From Zunongwangia pacifica (GTDB lineage: Bacteria; Bacteroidota; Bacteroidia; Flavobacteriales; Flavobacteriaceae): a stretch of DNA of 62,210 nucleotides. Shown here piece by piece: positions 1 through 8,386 of the stretch (positions within the stretch are counted from its first letter, which is position 1; each line of letters begins with the position of its first letter). The notes under the pieces are model-generated. The model was not told where the DNA came from. It ran no database searches and worked only from the letters and a program-made list of their open reading frames with translations. Location of the stretch: positions 1 to 62,210 of the forward strand of contig NZ_JAKHSK010000028.1 of NCBI RefSeq assembly GCF_023499215.1. The letters run 5' to 3'. Both the position numbers and the translations under genes were made by a program.

Positions 1-1067
1 GTATTGCCAAAGAACATTACGGCAATCAGGTACAGAATTTTGTCTATGCCGTGGAGCAATCACTGGACAACTACAAATTCAACCTGCTTAAAAACAAACA
101 GACCTTCATTTCCCAAATGAAGAACAGCGAACTCAATGTCCGTACCATTGATGAAGGGGCTGTGGATGAAAAAAGCGGTATGAACTTCTCCGAATATATT
201 GCCATCCTTTCCGGGGATACCTCCCTTTTGGAAAAAAGCAAACTGGAAAAGAAAGTGGCGGTGATGGAAAGCCTGAAACATTCCCACTTTAGGGAACTCA
301 CCCGTCATAAATACCAGTTGGAAAAACTGCAAAACAATCATGCTTCTACTGAAAAAACACTCGGAAAGATCTCCGCCGATGCAGCCGTGTATAAAGACCG
401 TCTCCAGATGACCAAAGAAGGTACCAAAGCCAACCCCATTCAATTGGACGGAACAGCGAGTCGGGACAGTGAAGCTATAGGCAAACACATTATCCAGTTG
501 TATCAAAACTGGAAGCCACAAGCCGGGCAGCACGAAGAAAAAATTGGCAACCTGTACGGTTTTCAGTTATACATCCGCAGGCAACAGGAAGCCTACGAAG
601 AAAACGGATTGTTCGAATACCGGTATTCCAATAGCTTCTATGCACAAAGGGAAAGTGAGGGGATCAAATATACCTACAATAACGGTTTGCCCAATATGGA
701 TAATCCGAAGTTGGCAGCACGGCATTTTTTAAATGCCATTAATCGGGTGGAGCATCTTAAAGAGCGGTATAAGCGGAACCTTTCCGATCTGAAAACAGAA
801 CTTCCCAAGATTGAAAAACTCACTACCAAACCTTTTACCAAGGAGAACGAACTACGGGAGCTGAAAACAGAGCTCGCTAACCTGGAACGGCAGATTGCTA
901 TTAAAATTCAGGAAAACCAGTTAAAGCAACACCAACCCAATGAACCGGATCAAGAACAAACCCCGGTTATCAAACTCGGGGAACATCAAACAAACGGGCA
1001 TGCCGTCAAAGAATCTGTGGTAGCTGCTTCGGCATCGGAGCGTCCCCGTAGCAGGATGCGATTGTAA
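1..1067 (+). CDS. C-terminal part of conjugative-element DNA methylase/helicase-like protein (5' partial)
   Basis: The reading frame is open to the left edge (frame starting at base 3), so only about the last 355 residues are present. The GTG at 51 is internal and not a start. The visible part is lysine- and glutamate-rich with long predicted coiled coils (about residues 60-100 and 255-300 counted from the GTG). It contains the block SGMNFSEYIAILSGDTSLLE, which I know from the ends of the very large N6-adenine methylase/SNF2-helicase proteins of Bacteroidetes conjugative elements. The catalytic domains would lie upstream and are not seen. traF follows after 18 bases, which suggests co-transcription. 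Function in transfer is not established; host-restriction evasion or DNA processing is the usual inference. Confidence 0.75.
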   Translation, partial: IAKEHYGNQVQNFVYAVEQSLDNYKFNLLKNKQTFISQMKNSELNVRTIDEGAVDEKSGMNFSEYIAILSGDTSLLEKSKLEKKVAVMESLKHSHFRELTRHKYQLEKLQNNHASTEKTLGKISADAAVYKDRLQMTKEGTKANPIQLDGTASRDSEAIGKHIIQLYQNWKPQAGQHEEKIGNLYGFQLYIRRQQEAYEENGLFEYRYSNSFYAQRESEGIKYTYNNGLPNMDNPKLAARHFLNAINRVEHLKERYKRNLSDLKTELPKIEKLTTKPFTKENELRELKTELANLERQIAIKIQENQLKQHQPNEPDQEQTPVIKLGEHQTNGHAVKESVVAASASERPRSRMRL

Positions 1068-1085
1068 CATTAAAAAAAGAAACGT

Positions 1086-1400
1086 ATGGCAAATAGTGTA
1101 TATCAGGTCAATAAAGGAATTAACCGCAGTATTGAATTTAAGGGATTAAAAGCCCAGTATATCTGGTATTTGGGTGGCGGTGTGGTGGGATTGCTCATCG
1201 TATTTGCCATCATGTATATCATAGGGCTGCCCACACTAGTATGTATCGGTGTTATTCTCGGCTCAGGCACCTTGCTGGTGATGAAGATCTACCGCATGAG
1301 CCATCAATATGGGGAACACGGACTCATGAAAACCCTGGCACGAAAGCAGGTTCCCAAAGCAATCCATTCCAGAAGCCGCAGGGCTTTTTTAAAACGATAA
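1086..1400 (+). CDS. traF: Conjugative transposon protein TraF (DUF4133)
   Basis: A 104-residue protein with the opening typical of DUF4133/TraF (MANSVYQVNKGINRSIEFKG) and two adjacent hydrophobic segments at about residues 28-48 and 49-68. The C-terminus is basic and cytoplasmic. By size, topology and position just before the TraG ATPase it is the counterpart of VirB3, an inner-membrane component of the type IV secretion machine. The last codons contain a run of six T at 1385-1390 in the phase of a -1 slippery heptamer (see separate entry). After a slip, the frame runs straight into traG. Confidence 0.85.
   Translation: MANSVYQVNKGINRSIEFKGLKAQYIWYLGGGVVGLLIVFAIMYIIGLPTLVCIGVILGSGTLLVMKIYRMSHQYGEHGLMKTLARKQVPKAIHSRSRRAFLKR
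1374..1391 (+). other. Candidate -1 frameshift or RNA-polymerase slippage site joining traF to traG
   Basis: In the traF frame the codons read GCT TTT TTA AAA CGA TAA, so 1385-1391 is T TTT TTA, the X XXY YYZ arrangement of a -1 slippery heptamer. The -1 frame is exactly the traG frame and has no stop between the heptamer and the traG ATG at 1436. A small hairpin (AGCC-GCAG-GGCT, 1374-1385) ends at the T run, so the site also resembles a weak terminator or a transcription-slippage site. No stable structure is seen downstream, which weakens the ribosomal model. Confidence 0.35.
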
Positions 1401-1435
1401 TAAAATTAAATAATAACCCGGTAAATACTATAAGA

Positions 1436-3904
1436 ATGGAAAAAATGTTGGACGACCTATTACCGATTATGGATGTGGAACACGACTGCATCCTGAGCAA
1501 ACAAGGCGATGTCACCGTCGTGTTTAAAGCAGACCTGCCGGAGATTTTTACCCTTTCCGATCAGGAATATGAAGCTTTTCATCAGGCCTGGGTAAAAGCC
1601 ATTAAGGTATTGCCCAAATTCAGTGTACTGCATAAACAGGACTGGTTCTTACAAACCGGGCATCAGCCTGATTTTACCAAAGCGGATACCAGTTTTTTAA
1701 GCCGGGCAAGTGAGCGGTTTTTTAATGAACGCCCCTTTCTGGATCATAGCTGTTATATCCTACTGACCAAAAAACCGGATAACCGCAAAACGGCAACTTC
1801 TGCCTATTCCAGCCTGCTGCGCAGAAGCATCGTCCCGGAAGAAACCTTGAAGCCCTCCCTCTTACAGGATTTTCTGGACAGTACCGGTCAGTTTCAGCGT
1901 ATCATGGAAGATAGTGGTTTTGTAAAACTGACCCGGTTACGGGAAAAGGAACTGTGGAGTGGTAAACGCACAATGGGTATCATTGAAAAGTACTGCTACC
2001 TGTCCGAGCGTACTGATAGCTACCTTATGGGAGACATCAATTTTCAGGAAGGCTTACAGATAGGTTCAAAGCATTGCCAACTTTATACCTTGGGGGATGC
2101 TGCCGACCTTCCGGCACTTTGTGGCAGTCGTATCAATTACGATAAGTACAGTACAGACAAAACCAAATTCAGTATCGGCTTTGCCTCTACGCTGGGACAA
2201 TTACTGCCCTGTAATCACATTTACAATCAGTACCTCTTTATCGAGGATGCCCAGAAAACGATCACCAAACTAGAATCCAAAAGGTTACGGTTACAATCCC
2301 TGTCTGCTTACAGTAGGGAAAATATGATTGCCCGTGATGCGACCAATGATTTTTTAAATGAAGCCATCAGTCAGCAACGCCTTCCGGCAAAAGCCCATTT
2401 TAATGTACTGGTATGGACGGAAGATAAGGAAGAACTCAAAGACCTGAAAAACAAAGTATCCTCCGCACTGGCACAAATGGATGCAGTTGCCAAACAGGAA
2501 ACCATCGGAGCTCCCCAGATATTCTGGGCAGGCATTCCCGGCAATGCCGCTGATTTTCCGATGAACGATACCTTTGACACCTTTGCCGAGCAGGCAACCT
2601 GTTTTCTGAACCTGGAAACGGGTTACCGTACTTCCTTAAGTCCTGTAGGGATTCGTCTGGGAGATCGGATGACGGGCAAACCTGTACATGTGGACATTAG
2701 CGATGAACCTATGAACATGGGGATTTGTACCAACCGCAACAAGTTTATACTAGGCCCCTCCGGGAGTGGAAAATCCTTTTTTACCAATCACATGGTACGC
2801 AGCTATTACGAGCAGGGAACGCATATCGTACTGGTGGATGTAGGACATAGCTATAAAGGCTTGTGTGATATGGTAAACGGCTACTACTTTACCTATAGCG
2901 AAGAAAACCCCATCCGTTTCAACCCTTTCTTTATCGGGGAGGGTGACAACCTGGACACGGAAAAGAAAGAAAGTATCAAAACACTGCTGCTCGCCCTTTG
3001 GAAAAAGGATGATGAAGCCTTTAAACGCAGCGAGTATGTAGCGCTTTCCAATGCCATTACAGGATACTACCAGCACCTTGAACAGAATCCATCGGTGTTT
3101 CCTTGTTTCAATAGCTTTTATGAATTCCTGCGGGATGAGTATGTAGCGGTACTTCAACAGGATCGGGTAAAAGACCGGGATTTTGATATGGATAATTTCC
3201 TGTATGTACTCCGCCCGTATTACCAGGGCGGGGAATTCGATTACCTGCTCAATGCTACGGAAAACCTGAACCTCTTACAGGAGCGCTTTATCGTTTTTGA
3301 ACTGGACAATATTAAAGATCATCCCATCCTCTTCCCGGTAGTGACTATCATTATCATGGAAGTCTTCATCAACAAGATGCGCAAAATGAAAGGCATCCGT
3401 AAGATGATCTTAATTGAAGAAGCATGGAAAGCCCTGATGAAAGAAGGTTTTGCGGAATACATCAAATACCTCTTTAAAACGGTACGGAAATTCTTTGGGG
3501 AGGCTATCGTGGTGACCCAGGAAGTGGAGGATATTATTTCTTCCCCGGTGGTCAAGCAGGCGATTATTAATAATAGTGACTGTAAAATACTGCTCGATCA
3601 AAGCAAGTACCAAAACAAATTCGACCAGATACAGGAACTCTTAGGATTAACCGAAAAAGAAAAAGCCCTCGTATTATCGGTCAATAAAGCCAATGATCCC
3701 ACCCGAAAATACAAAGAGGTATTTATCAGTCTGGGTGGAATGCTCAGCAAGGTGTACCGCACCGAAGTGAGCGTGGAAGAATACCTGGCGTACACCACCG
3801 AGCAAACCGAAAAGGTAAAACTGATGGAATATGCGGAAAAATTTGGCGGGGATATCCGCAAGGGCATTGCCGCAATGGCGGAAGATCTAAAACCTAAAAA
3901 ATGA
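1436..3904 (+). CDS. traG: Conjugation system ATPase TraG (VirB4-like)
   Basis: VirB4-family ATPase that energises assembly and substrate transfer of the conjugative type IV secretion system at the inner membrane. From ATG 1436 it has 822 residues. Walker A is GPSGSGKS at about 440-447, and Walker B is KMILIEEAW at about 656-664. A VTQEVEDI motif follows, as in TraG/VirB4 proteins. The frame is open upstream to 1241 and overlaps traF, but that stretch (rich in Arg, His and Cys) reads like out-of-frame traF; 1436 is the first sensible ATG. A start by frameshift from traF is possible. The stop overlaps the next gene by four bases (ATGA at 3901-3904), so translation is probably coupled. Confidence 0.92.
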   Translation: MEKMLDDLLPIMDVEHDCILSKQGDVTVVFKADLPEIFTLSDQEYEAFHQAWVKAIKVLPKFSVLHKQDWFLQTGHQPDFTKADTSFLSRASERFFNERPFLDHSCYILLTKKPDNRKTATSAYSSLLRRSIVPEETLKPSLLQDFLDSTGQFQRIMEDSGFVKLTRLREKELWSGKRTMGIIEKYCYLSERTDSYLMGDINFQEGLQIGSKHCQLYTLGDAADLPALCGSRINYDKYSTDKTKFSIGFASTLGQLLPCNHIYNQYLFIEDAQKTITKLESKRLRLQSLSAYSRENMIARDATNDFLNEAISQQRLPAKAHFNVLVWTEDKEELKDLKNKVSSALAQMDAVAKQETIGAPQIFWAGIPGNAADFPMNDTFDTFAEQATCFLNLETGYRTSLSPVGIRLGDRMTGKPVHVDISDEPMNMGICTNRNKFILGPSGSGKSFFTNHMVRSYYEQGTHIVLVDVGHSYKGLCDMVNGYYFTYSEENPIRFNPFFIGEGDNLDTEKKESIKTLLLALWKKDDEAFKRSEYVALSNAITGYYQHLEQNPSVFPCFNSFYEFLRDEYVAVLQQDRVKDRDFDMDNFLYVLRPYYQGGEFDYLLNATENLNLLQERFIVFELDNIKDHPILFPVVTIIIMEVFINKMRKMKGIRKMILIEEAWKALMKEGFAEYIKYLFKTVRKFFGEAIVVTQEVEDIISSPVVKQAIINNSDCKILLDQSKYQNKFDQIQELLGLTEKEKALVLSVNKANDPTRKYKEVFISLGGMLSKVYRTEVSVEEYLAYTTEQTEKVKLMEYAEKFGGDIRKGIAAMAEDLKPKK

Positions 3905-4596
3905 TAACCATGAAAAAATATGCAAGAATGTTACTGCTTGCCCTTTGTATCTCCTTTACGGTACTACCGGTACAACAGGTGAATGCCACCCCGATAGCCA
4001 TTCTGGAAATCATCAAGGCAGGCATCAAAAAAGTAATCAAAGCCGTGGATTTAAAAATCCAGCGTCTACAGAACAAGACCATCTGGTTACAGAACGCCCA
4101 GAAGACCTTGGAAAACACGCTTTCCAAACTCAAACTGGATGAGATTTCCGAGTGGACTGAAAAACAAAAAGAGCAATATCGGGAGTATTACGAAGAGCTG
4201 GCTAAGGTAAAGGCGATTATTTCTTATTACCAGCGCATCCGGGATATTACCCAAAAACAGGTTCGGCTGGTCAATGAATACCAACATGCCTGGCAGCTTA
4301 TTCAGCAGGATGAACACTTTACCTCGGATGAGATTGAATATATGTCAGAGGTGTACTCCGGAATTCTGGAAGAAAGCCTGAACAACATCGACCAGATTAC
4401 CCTGATTGTCCAATCCTTTACTACCACGATGAGCGATGCCAAACGCCTGGAAATCATCAACAATGCTGCCGATCAGGTCGATGCCAATTATGATGACCTA
4501 ATGCGCTTTAATCAACAGAATGTATTGCTGAGCCTTTCCCGGGCAAAGACTTCCATTGAAGTGCAAACCGTGAAAAAATTATATGGAATTCCCTAA
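3901..4596 (+). CDS. Conjugal transfer protein, TraI-like (first of three)
   Basis: A 231-residue predicted periplasmic protein with an N-terminal signal sequence (hydrophobic core at about residues 10-23, from the second ATG at 3910) and a mostly helical, glutamine- and lysine-rich body. It resembles the TraI (DUF4141) family of Bacteroidetes conjugative transposons, small secreted proteins of the mating apparatus without a known enzymatic role. It is not the TraI relaxase of plasmid F. It overlaps traG by four bases. The two following genes are paralogues sharing an (Y/F)-(S/D/T)-x-(L/I)-LEE/LED pattern around residue 155-160 and a basic C-terminus. This copy is the most divergent. Start 3901 or 3910 is undecided; 3910 gives the better signal peptide. 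Confidence 0.7.
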   Translation: MITMKKYARMLLLALCISFTVLPVQQVNATPIAILEIIKAGIKKVIKAVDLKIQRLQNKTIWLQNAQKTLENTLSKLKLDEISEWTEKQKEQYREYYEELAKVKAIISYYQRIRDITQKQVRLVNEYQHAWQLIQQDEHFTSDEIEYMSEVYSGILEESLNNIDQITLIVQSFTTTMSDAKRLEIINNAADQVDANYDDLMRFNQQNVLLSLSRAKTSIEVQTVKKLYGIP

Positions 4597-4603
4597 AAGC
4601 CCA

Positions 4604-4616
4604 GCCCATAATGGGC
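4604..4616 (+). repeat. Small intergenic hairpin GCCC-ATAAT-GGGC, first of two in the tra operon
   Basis: Lies eight bases after the stop of the first traI-like gene and is followed by ATTT. A sister hairpin with a compensatory base change (GTCC-ATAAT-GGAC) follows traK at 7834-7846. No T run follows, so it is unlikely to be a strong terminator. Confidence 0.5.
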
Positions 4617-4673
4617 ATTTCCATAACTGGCGATCTAACTAAAGGGTATCTATGATTTTAAAATTTTATAAAA

Positions 4674-5330
4674 ATGAGAAAGATAATTTTAATAGGATTC
4701 ATGCTGTTTCTGGCAGCAGGAACCGTTCAGGCACAGACCTTTTCAGAGTGGTTCCGCCAGAAAAAGACACAGAAGAAATACCTGCTTCAGCAGATAGCCG
4801 CTTTACAGGTATATATCGGATATGCTCAAAAAGGCTACCGTATTGCCAAAGAAGGTTTGACGACCATCGGTGGTTTTACCAAAGGGGAATTTGATCTGCA
4901 CAGTGATTTTATAAACTCCTTGAGTACAGTCAACCCTGAAATCAGAAACTATGCAAAGGTAGCAGACATCATTGCCCTTGAAATACGCATCGTTCAAGAT
5001 TACGGGCAAACCTACGGACAACTTCACAATAGCGATGCTTTTACCGAAGCGGAACTCAGCTATATTGGGCGGGTTTTTACCCGGCTCTTGGAGGATTGTG
5101 AACAGGCACTGGATGAACTTATTGCAATAACTACGGATGCCGAGTTGCAAATGGAAGATAATGAGCGCATGAGGCGTATCGACAAGCTCTACTTGCGGAT
5201 GCAGGACAATTACACCTTCTCGCAAAGTTTCGGCAATGAAGCCAAGGTCATGGCAGCCGCTCGGATCAGGGAATACCATGAAGTACAATACGGCAAAACA
5301 CTCAGGAACCTTCAAAACGAAAACCCATGA
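4674..5330 (+). CDS. Conjugal transfer protein, TraI-like (second of three)
   Basis: A 218-residue secreted protein with a clear signal peptide (MRKIILIGFMLFLAAGTVQA) and a helical body. Aligned by eye with the next gene it shares the pattern Y-x-I/K-GEFDLH/GNFSLH, the segment LSYIGRV/LAYLGRV, LED/FEE, DELI/DELL and a MQD motif near residue 180. This makes the two close tandem paralogues. I place it in the TraI/DUF4141-like group of Bacteroidetes conjugative elements; the exact role is unknown. Its end overlaps the next start by four bases (5327-5330). The 77-base gap before it carries the small hairpin listed separately. Confidence 0.7.
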   Translation: MRKIILIGFMLFLAAGTVQAQTFSEWFRQKKTQKKYLLQQIAALQVYIGYAQKGYRIAKEGLTTIGGFTKGEFDLHSDFINSLSTVNPEIRNYAKVADIIALEIRIVQDYGQTYGQLHNSDAFTEAELSYIGRVFTRLLEDCEQALDELIAITTDAELQMEDNERMRRIDKLYLRMQDNYTFSQSFGNEAKVMAAARIREYHEVQYGKTLRNLQNENP

Positions 5331-5965
5331 AAAAGACCAAAATACTTATAGGACTTGTGATCGGCGGGCTCTTCTGCTCGTTCAGGGTATCAGCGCAATC
5401 CGCAGAGATACAACAGCTCTTGCTCAATGTAGAAAAACTGACCCAGTTCAAACAGATATTGAGCGACATGAAAAAAGGCTATCAGATATTGGAAGGGGGT
5501 TACAATACCATCAAGGATATATCGGAAGGAAACTTTAGCCTGCACAAAGCTTTTTTGGACGGACTAATGGAAGTAAGCCCCACCGTTCGCAATTACAAAC
5601 GTGTGGGCGATATTGTAAACTACCAGATAATACTGGTCAGGGAATACCGGGATGCGTATGACCGGTTTCAAAGTGACGGGAATTTCAATCCGCAGGAACT
5701 GGCGTATCTAGGACGGGTGTATGACAACCTCTTTGAGGAAAGCCTGCGTAACCTCGATGAATTACTGGTCATCATTACGGCAGGGAAAGCCCGTATGAGT
5801 GATGATGAGCGCTTACAGGCTATTGACCGGATCTATGCCGATATGCAGGACAAACTAATGTTCCTCAGACAGTTTAATAATAATACGACCATTCTTGCGG
5901 TGCAAAGGGCGAAAGAAAGAAATGATGCCCGCACCATCCGCAATATATATGGGATAAACAATTAA
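5327..5965 (+). CDS. Conjugal transfer protein TraI-like (third of three)
   Basis: A 212-residue protein with signal peptide (about residues 1-23, ending near VSAQSA) and a helical body, paralogous to the preceding gene. It ends RTIRNIYGINN, similar to the VKKLYGIP end of the first copy, so all three appear to share a C-terminal motif. The typical traI position just before traJ suggests this copy is the orthologue of TraI of other elements and that the two upstream genes are duplicates. It is translated from an ATGA overlap with its neighbour and traJ begins 11 bases later. Confidence 0.75.
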   Translation: MKKTKILIGLVIGGLFCSFRVSAQSAEIQQLLLNVEKLTQFKQILSDMKKGYQILEGGYNTIKDISEGNFSLHKAFLDGLMEVSPTVRNYKRVGDIVNYQIILVREYRDAYDRFQSDGNFNPQELAYLGRVYDNLFEESLRNLDELLVIITAGKARMSDDERLQAIDRIYADMQDKLMFLRQFNNNTTILAVQRAKERNDARTIRNIYGINN

Positions 5966-5976
5966 AAATCAAAATT

Positions 5977-7191
5977 ATGGCAACATATAGAAAAACTGCA
6001 TGGCTGGCGGTTATAGGACTCCTATTGCCTTTTATGGGCAGTGCACAGGGAATTGCCGGTGAGATGAACGGCTTGCATAGCGTATTGGAACAACTTTATG
6101 ATGAAATGATGCCACTGTGCAGTCAGCTTATTGGTGTGGGACAGGCACTGGCGGGATTTGCCGCCATGTGGTATATCGCCTCCAGGGTCTGGGGACATTT
6201 GTCAAGAGCGGAACCTATCGACTTTTATCCGCTTTTCCGTCCGTTTGTCATCGGGTTTTGTGTGCTGGTATTCCCTTCCGTTCTGGGACTAATCAACGGG
6301 ATCATGAAACCGACGGTGACCGCTACCGCTTCGATGGTGGAAGGCTCCGACAGGGCAATTGCGGTGCTTTTGGAAAAGAAAGAAGAAGCCATCAAAAAAA
6401 CGGATGTGTGGCAGATGTATGTAGGTGAAAGCGGTGACGGTGACCGGGACCGATGGTATAAATACACCCATGATAATGCCAGCCCTTCCGATGAAGGCTT
6501 TTTTGAAGGGATTGGCAACGACATCAAGTTTGCCATGTCCAAAGCCTCCTATAATTTCCGCAATTCGGTCAAGGAATGGATGAGTGAAGTACTTCGGGTA
6601 CTCTTTGAAGCCGCCGCCTTATGTATCGATACGCTACGCACCTTTCAGTTAGTAGTGCTTGCCATCCTGGGGCCGCTGGTATTTGGGATTGCCGTCTTTG
6701 ACGGGTTCCAGCATACCCTGACCGTTTGGATTGCCCGCTATATCAATATTTTTCTCTGGCTTCCGGTAGCCAATATTTTCGGGAGCATTATCGGAAAAAT
6801 CCAGGAGAAAATGCTGGAAATGGACATTGCCCAGGTACAGGATTACGGGGATACTTTTTTCAGCCGGACGGATATGGCCTATCTGGTATTTATGATCATT
6901 GGCATTGTGGGATACTTTACCGTGCCTTCGGTAGCCAATTACATTGTCCATGCGGGAGGTGGCGGTGCTTTGGGACAGAAAGTCACCAGTATTTTTAGCA
7001 GTTCCTCCGGAGCGGTTATGGGCGCAGCCACAGGCGGAGCCACTATGGCGGCGGATGCAATGGGCAATGCTGCCAGCCGTATTTCCCAGAGCATGGCCAG
7101 CAATGGCACAACCAATCCTTATTTCAAGGATGGTAATTCGGATGGCGGTGGCTCCGGCTATATGAATGATAAACTCAAAGGCAATTCTTAA
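5977..7191 (+). CDS. traJ: Conjugative transposon protein TraJ (polytopic membrane channel component)
   Basis: A 404-residue membrane protein with an N-terminal signal-like segment and several further hydrophobic stretches at about residues 50-70, 85-105, 215-250 and 305-325, in the arrangement of TraJ of Bacteroidetes conjugative transposons (VirB6/TrbL-like inner-membrane channel). The C-terminal 80 residues are low-complexity, rich in Gly, Ala and Ser, as is common in this family. It starts 11 bases after the third traI-like gene and ends 19 bases before the traK ATG. Confidence 0.85.
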   Translation: MATYRKTAWLAVIGLLLPFMGSAQGIAGEMNGLHSVLEQLYDEMMPLCSQLIGVGQALAGFAAMWYIASRVWGHLSRAEPIDFYPLFRPFVIGFCVLVFPSVLGLINGIMKPTVTATASMVEGSDRAIAVLLEKKEEAIKKTDVWQMYVGESGDGDRDRWYKYTHDNASPSDEGFFEGIGNDIKFAMSKASYNFRNSVKEWMSEVLRVLFEAAALCIDTLRTFQLVVLAILGPLVFGIAVFDGFQHTLTVWIARYINIFLWLPVANIFGSIIGKIQEKMLEMDIAQVQDYGDTFFSRTDMAYLVFMIIGIVGYFTVPSVANYIVHAGGGGALGQKVTSIFSSSSGAVMGAATGGATMAADAMGNAASRISQSMASNGTTNPYFKDGNSDGGGSGYMNDKLKGNS

Positions 7192-7210
7192 CCGCAAAAA
7201 AGAAGGAATC

Positions 7211-7834
7211 ATGTTTAAAAAAGTGAAAAATATCGATACCGCTTTTCGGCATATCCGGGGATTTACCATGCTCATTATTGCAGGCTCGATACTACTATCC
7301 TGTTTTGCACTTTATAAGAGTTTCAGTCTGGTATCCCAGATGCAGGATAGGATTTACATTCTCGCCAATGGCAAGGCACTGGAAGCCTATTCCGCCGGGC
7401 GTAAGGACAATATCCCGGTGGAAGCACGGGATCATGTGAAAACCTTCCACCAATTGTTCTTTACCCTTGACCCGGATGATAAAGTGATAGCAACAAATAT
7501 CACCAAAGCTTTATACTTGGCGGATGGCAGTGCCAAACGGATCTATGATGACCTGAAGGAGAACGGGTATTATGCCGGGCTTATTTCCGGAAATGTTAAC
7601 CAAACCATCCATGTGGATAGCGTGGCGGTGGACATCAATGAATACCCCTATAAATTCCGGTGCTACGCTACCCAGCGCATAATCCGTCCCACCAGTATCA
7701 CTACCCGAAGCCTGATTACCGAAGGGGCGTTGCGTAATGTATCCCGAAGTGATAACAACCCGCATGGTTTTCTGATAGAACGCTGGGCAACCATCGCCAA
7801 TAAGGATCTGAAAACGACCGCCAGGCGGTATTAG
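7211..7834 (+). CDS. traK: Conjugative transposon protein TraK
   Basis: A 207-residue bitopic protein with a short cytoplasmic N-terminus, one membrane segment at about residues 19-40 and a periplasmic domain. The opening FKKVKNIDTAFRHIRGFTM is characteristic of TraK, the VirB8-like assembly factor of these elements. A longer frame begins at 7166 inside traJ, but ATG 7211 is preceded by AGAAGGA, one of the few Shine-Dalgarno-like sites here, and gives the normal family N-terminus. A small hairpin begins at the last base of the stop codon. Confidence 0.88.
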   Translation: MFKKVKNIDTAFRHIRGFTMLIIAGSILLSCFALYKSFSLVSQMQDRIYILANGKALEAYSAGRKDNIPVEARDHVKTFHQLFFTLDPDDKVIATNITKALYLADGSAKRIYDDLKENGYYAGLISGNVNQTIHVDSVAVDINEYPYKFRCYATQRIIRPTSITTRSLITEGALRNVSRSDNNPHGFLIERWATIANKDLKTTARRY

Positions 7835-7846
7835 TCCATAATGGAC
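7834..7846 (+). repeat. Small intergenic hairpin GTCC-ATAAT-GGAC, second of two in the tra operon
   Basis: Starts on the G of the traK TAG stop and is followed by ATTT, like the hairpin at 4604-4616. The second stem pair is T-A here and C-G there, a compensatory change that keeps the stem. Confidence 0.5.
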
Positions 7847-7904
7847 ATTTATTCAAAATTGATACAAACAAAGTCAATTGAGTGGCTTATAAAATTTTGT
7901 ACAG

Positions 7905-8384
7905 ATGAAAAGAAACGTAAAACAGAAAGAAGAGGCTCCTAAAAACGGACTCTTAATCCTGGGATTACTTGCCTTATACAAATGGCTGCAAAAGGCATGG
8001 GCACAATGGATATCGAACAAGACAAAGCGTATTTCAAAGCGGGCAGTAACCATAGCGCTGGTTGTTTTTGTAAACCTCACAAGCGGATACTGTATCTATC
8101 TTGGGGTACACGCCATCACGGGAAAAAGTAAGGGCAATGCCTTTACGGTAACCCCGATCAAACGTCCCCAGCATCTTACGGAATCCGGAACAATAGCATC
8201 ACCGCTCCCTCCGGTATCCAAACAGGATTACAGGCGCATCCAAAATTTCCGGTGGTATATGGATAGCCTTGCCCGAAGCCCAACGGGCAGAAAACTATAT
8301 GACAGTATTATAGCAACCCGTCCGGGATTGATGGATTCGGTTCGCTATATCGAAAAAAAATATCAAAACTTTAAAAATCATTGA
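7905..8384 (+). CDS. Hypothetical membrane protein at the TraL position
   Basis: A 159-residue protein with a very basic N-terminus, one convincing membrane segment at about residues 48-68 (ALVVFVNLTSGYCIYLGVHA) and a C-terminal soluble part rich in basic and aromatic residues. It lies between traK and traM, where CTnDOT-type elements carry traL, but I do not recognise enough similarity to assign that name. Its stop is two bases before the traM ATG. Most likely an accessory component of the mating channel. Confidence 0.7.
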   Translation: MKRNVKQKEEAPKNGLLILGLLALYKWLQKAWAQWISNKTKRISKRAVTIALVVFVNLTSGYCIYLGVHAITGKSKGNAFTVTPIKRPQHLTESGTIASPLPPVSKQDYRRIQNFRWYMDSLARSPTGRKLYDSIIATRPGLMDSVRYIEKKYQNFKNH

Positions 8385-8386
8385 CC

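Noticed and set aside
1241-1435. Upstream 65-residue extension of TraG as a real N-terminus from a 1241 start
   Set aside because: It overlaps traF and reads as out-of-frame traF sequence. Only the last 15 codons could matter, through frameshifting.
4803-5315. 170-residue minus-strand reading frame
   Set aside because: Antisense to a well-supported traI-like gene, no family features; a shadow frame. Other long antisense frames (for example 6649-7275 and 57654-58112) were rejected for the same reason.
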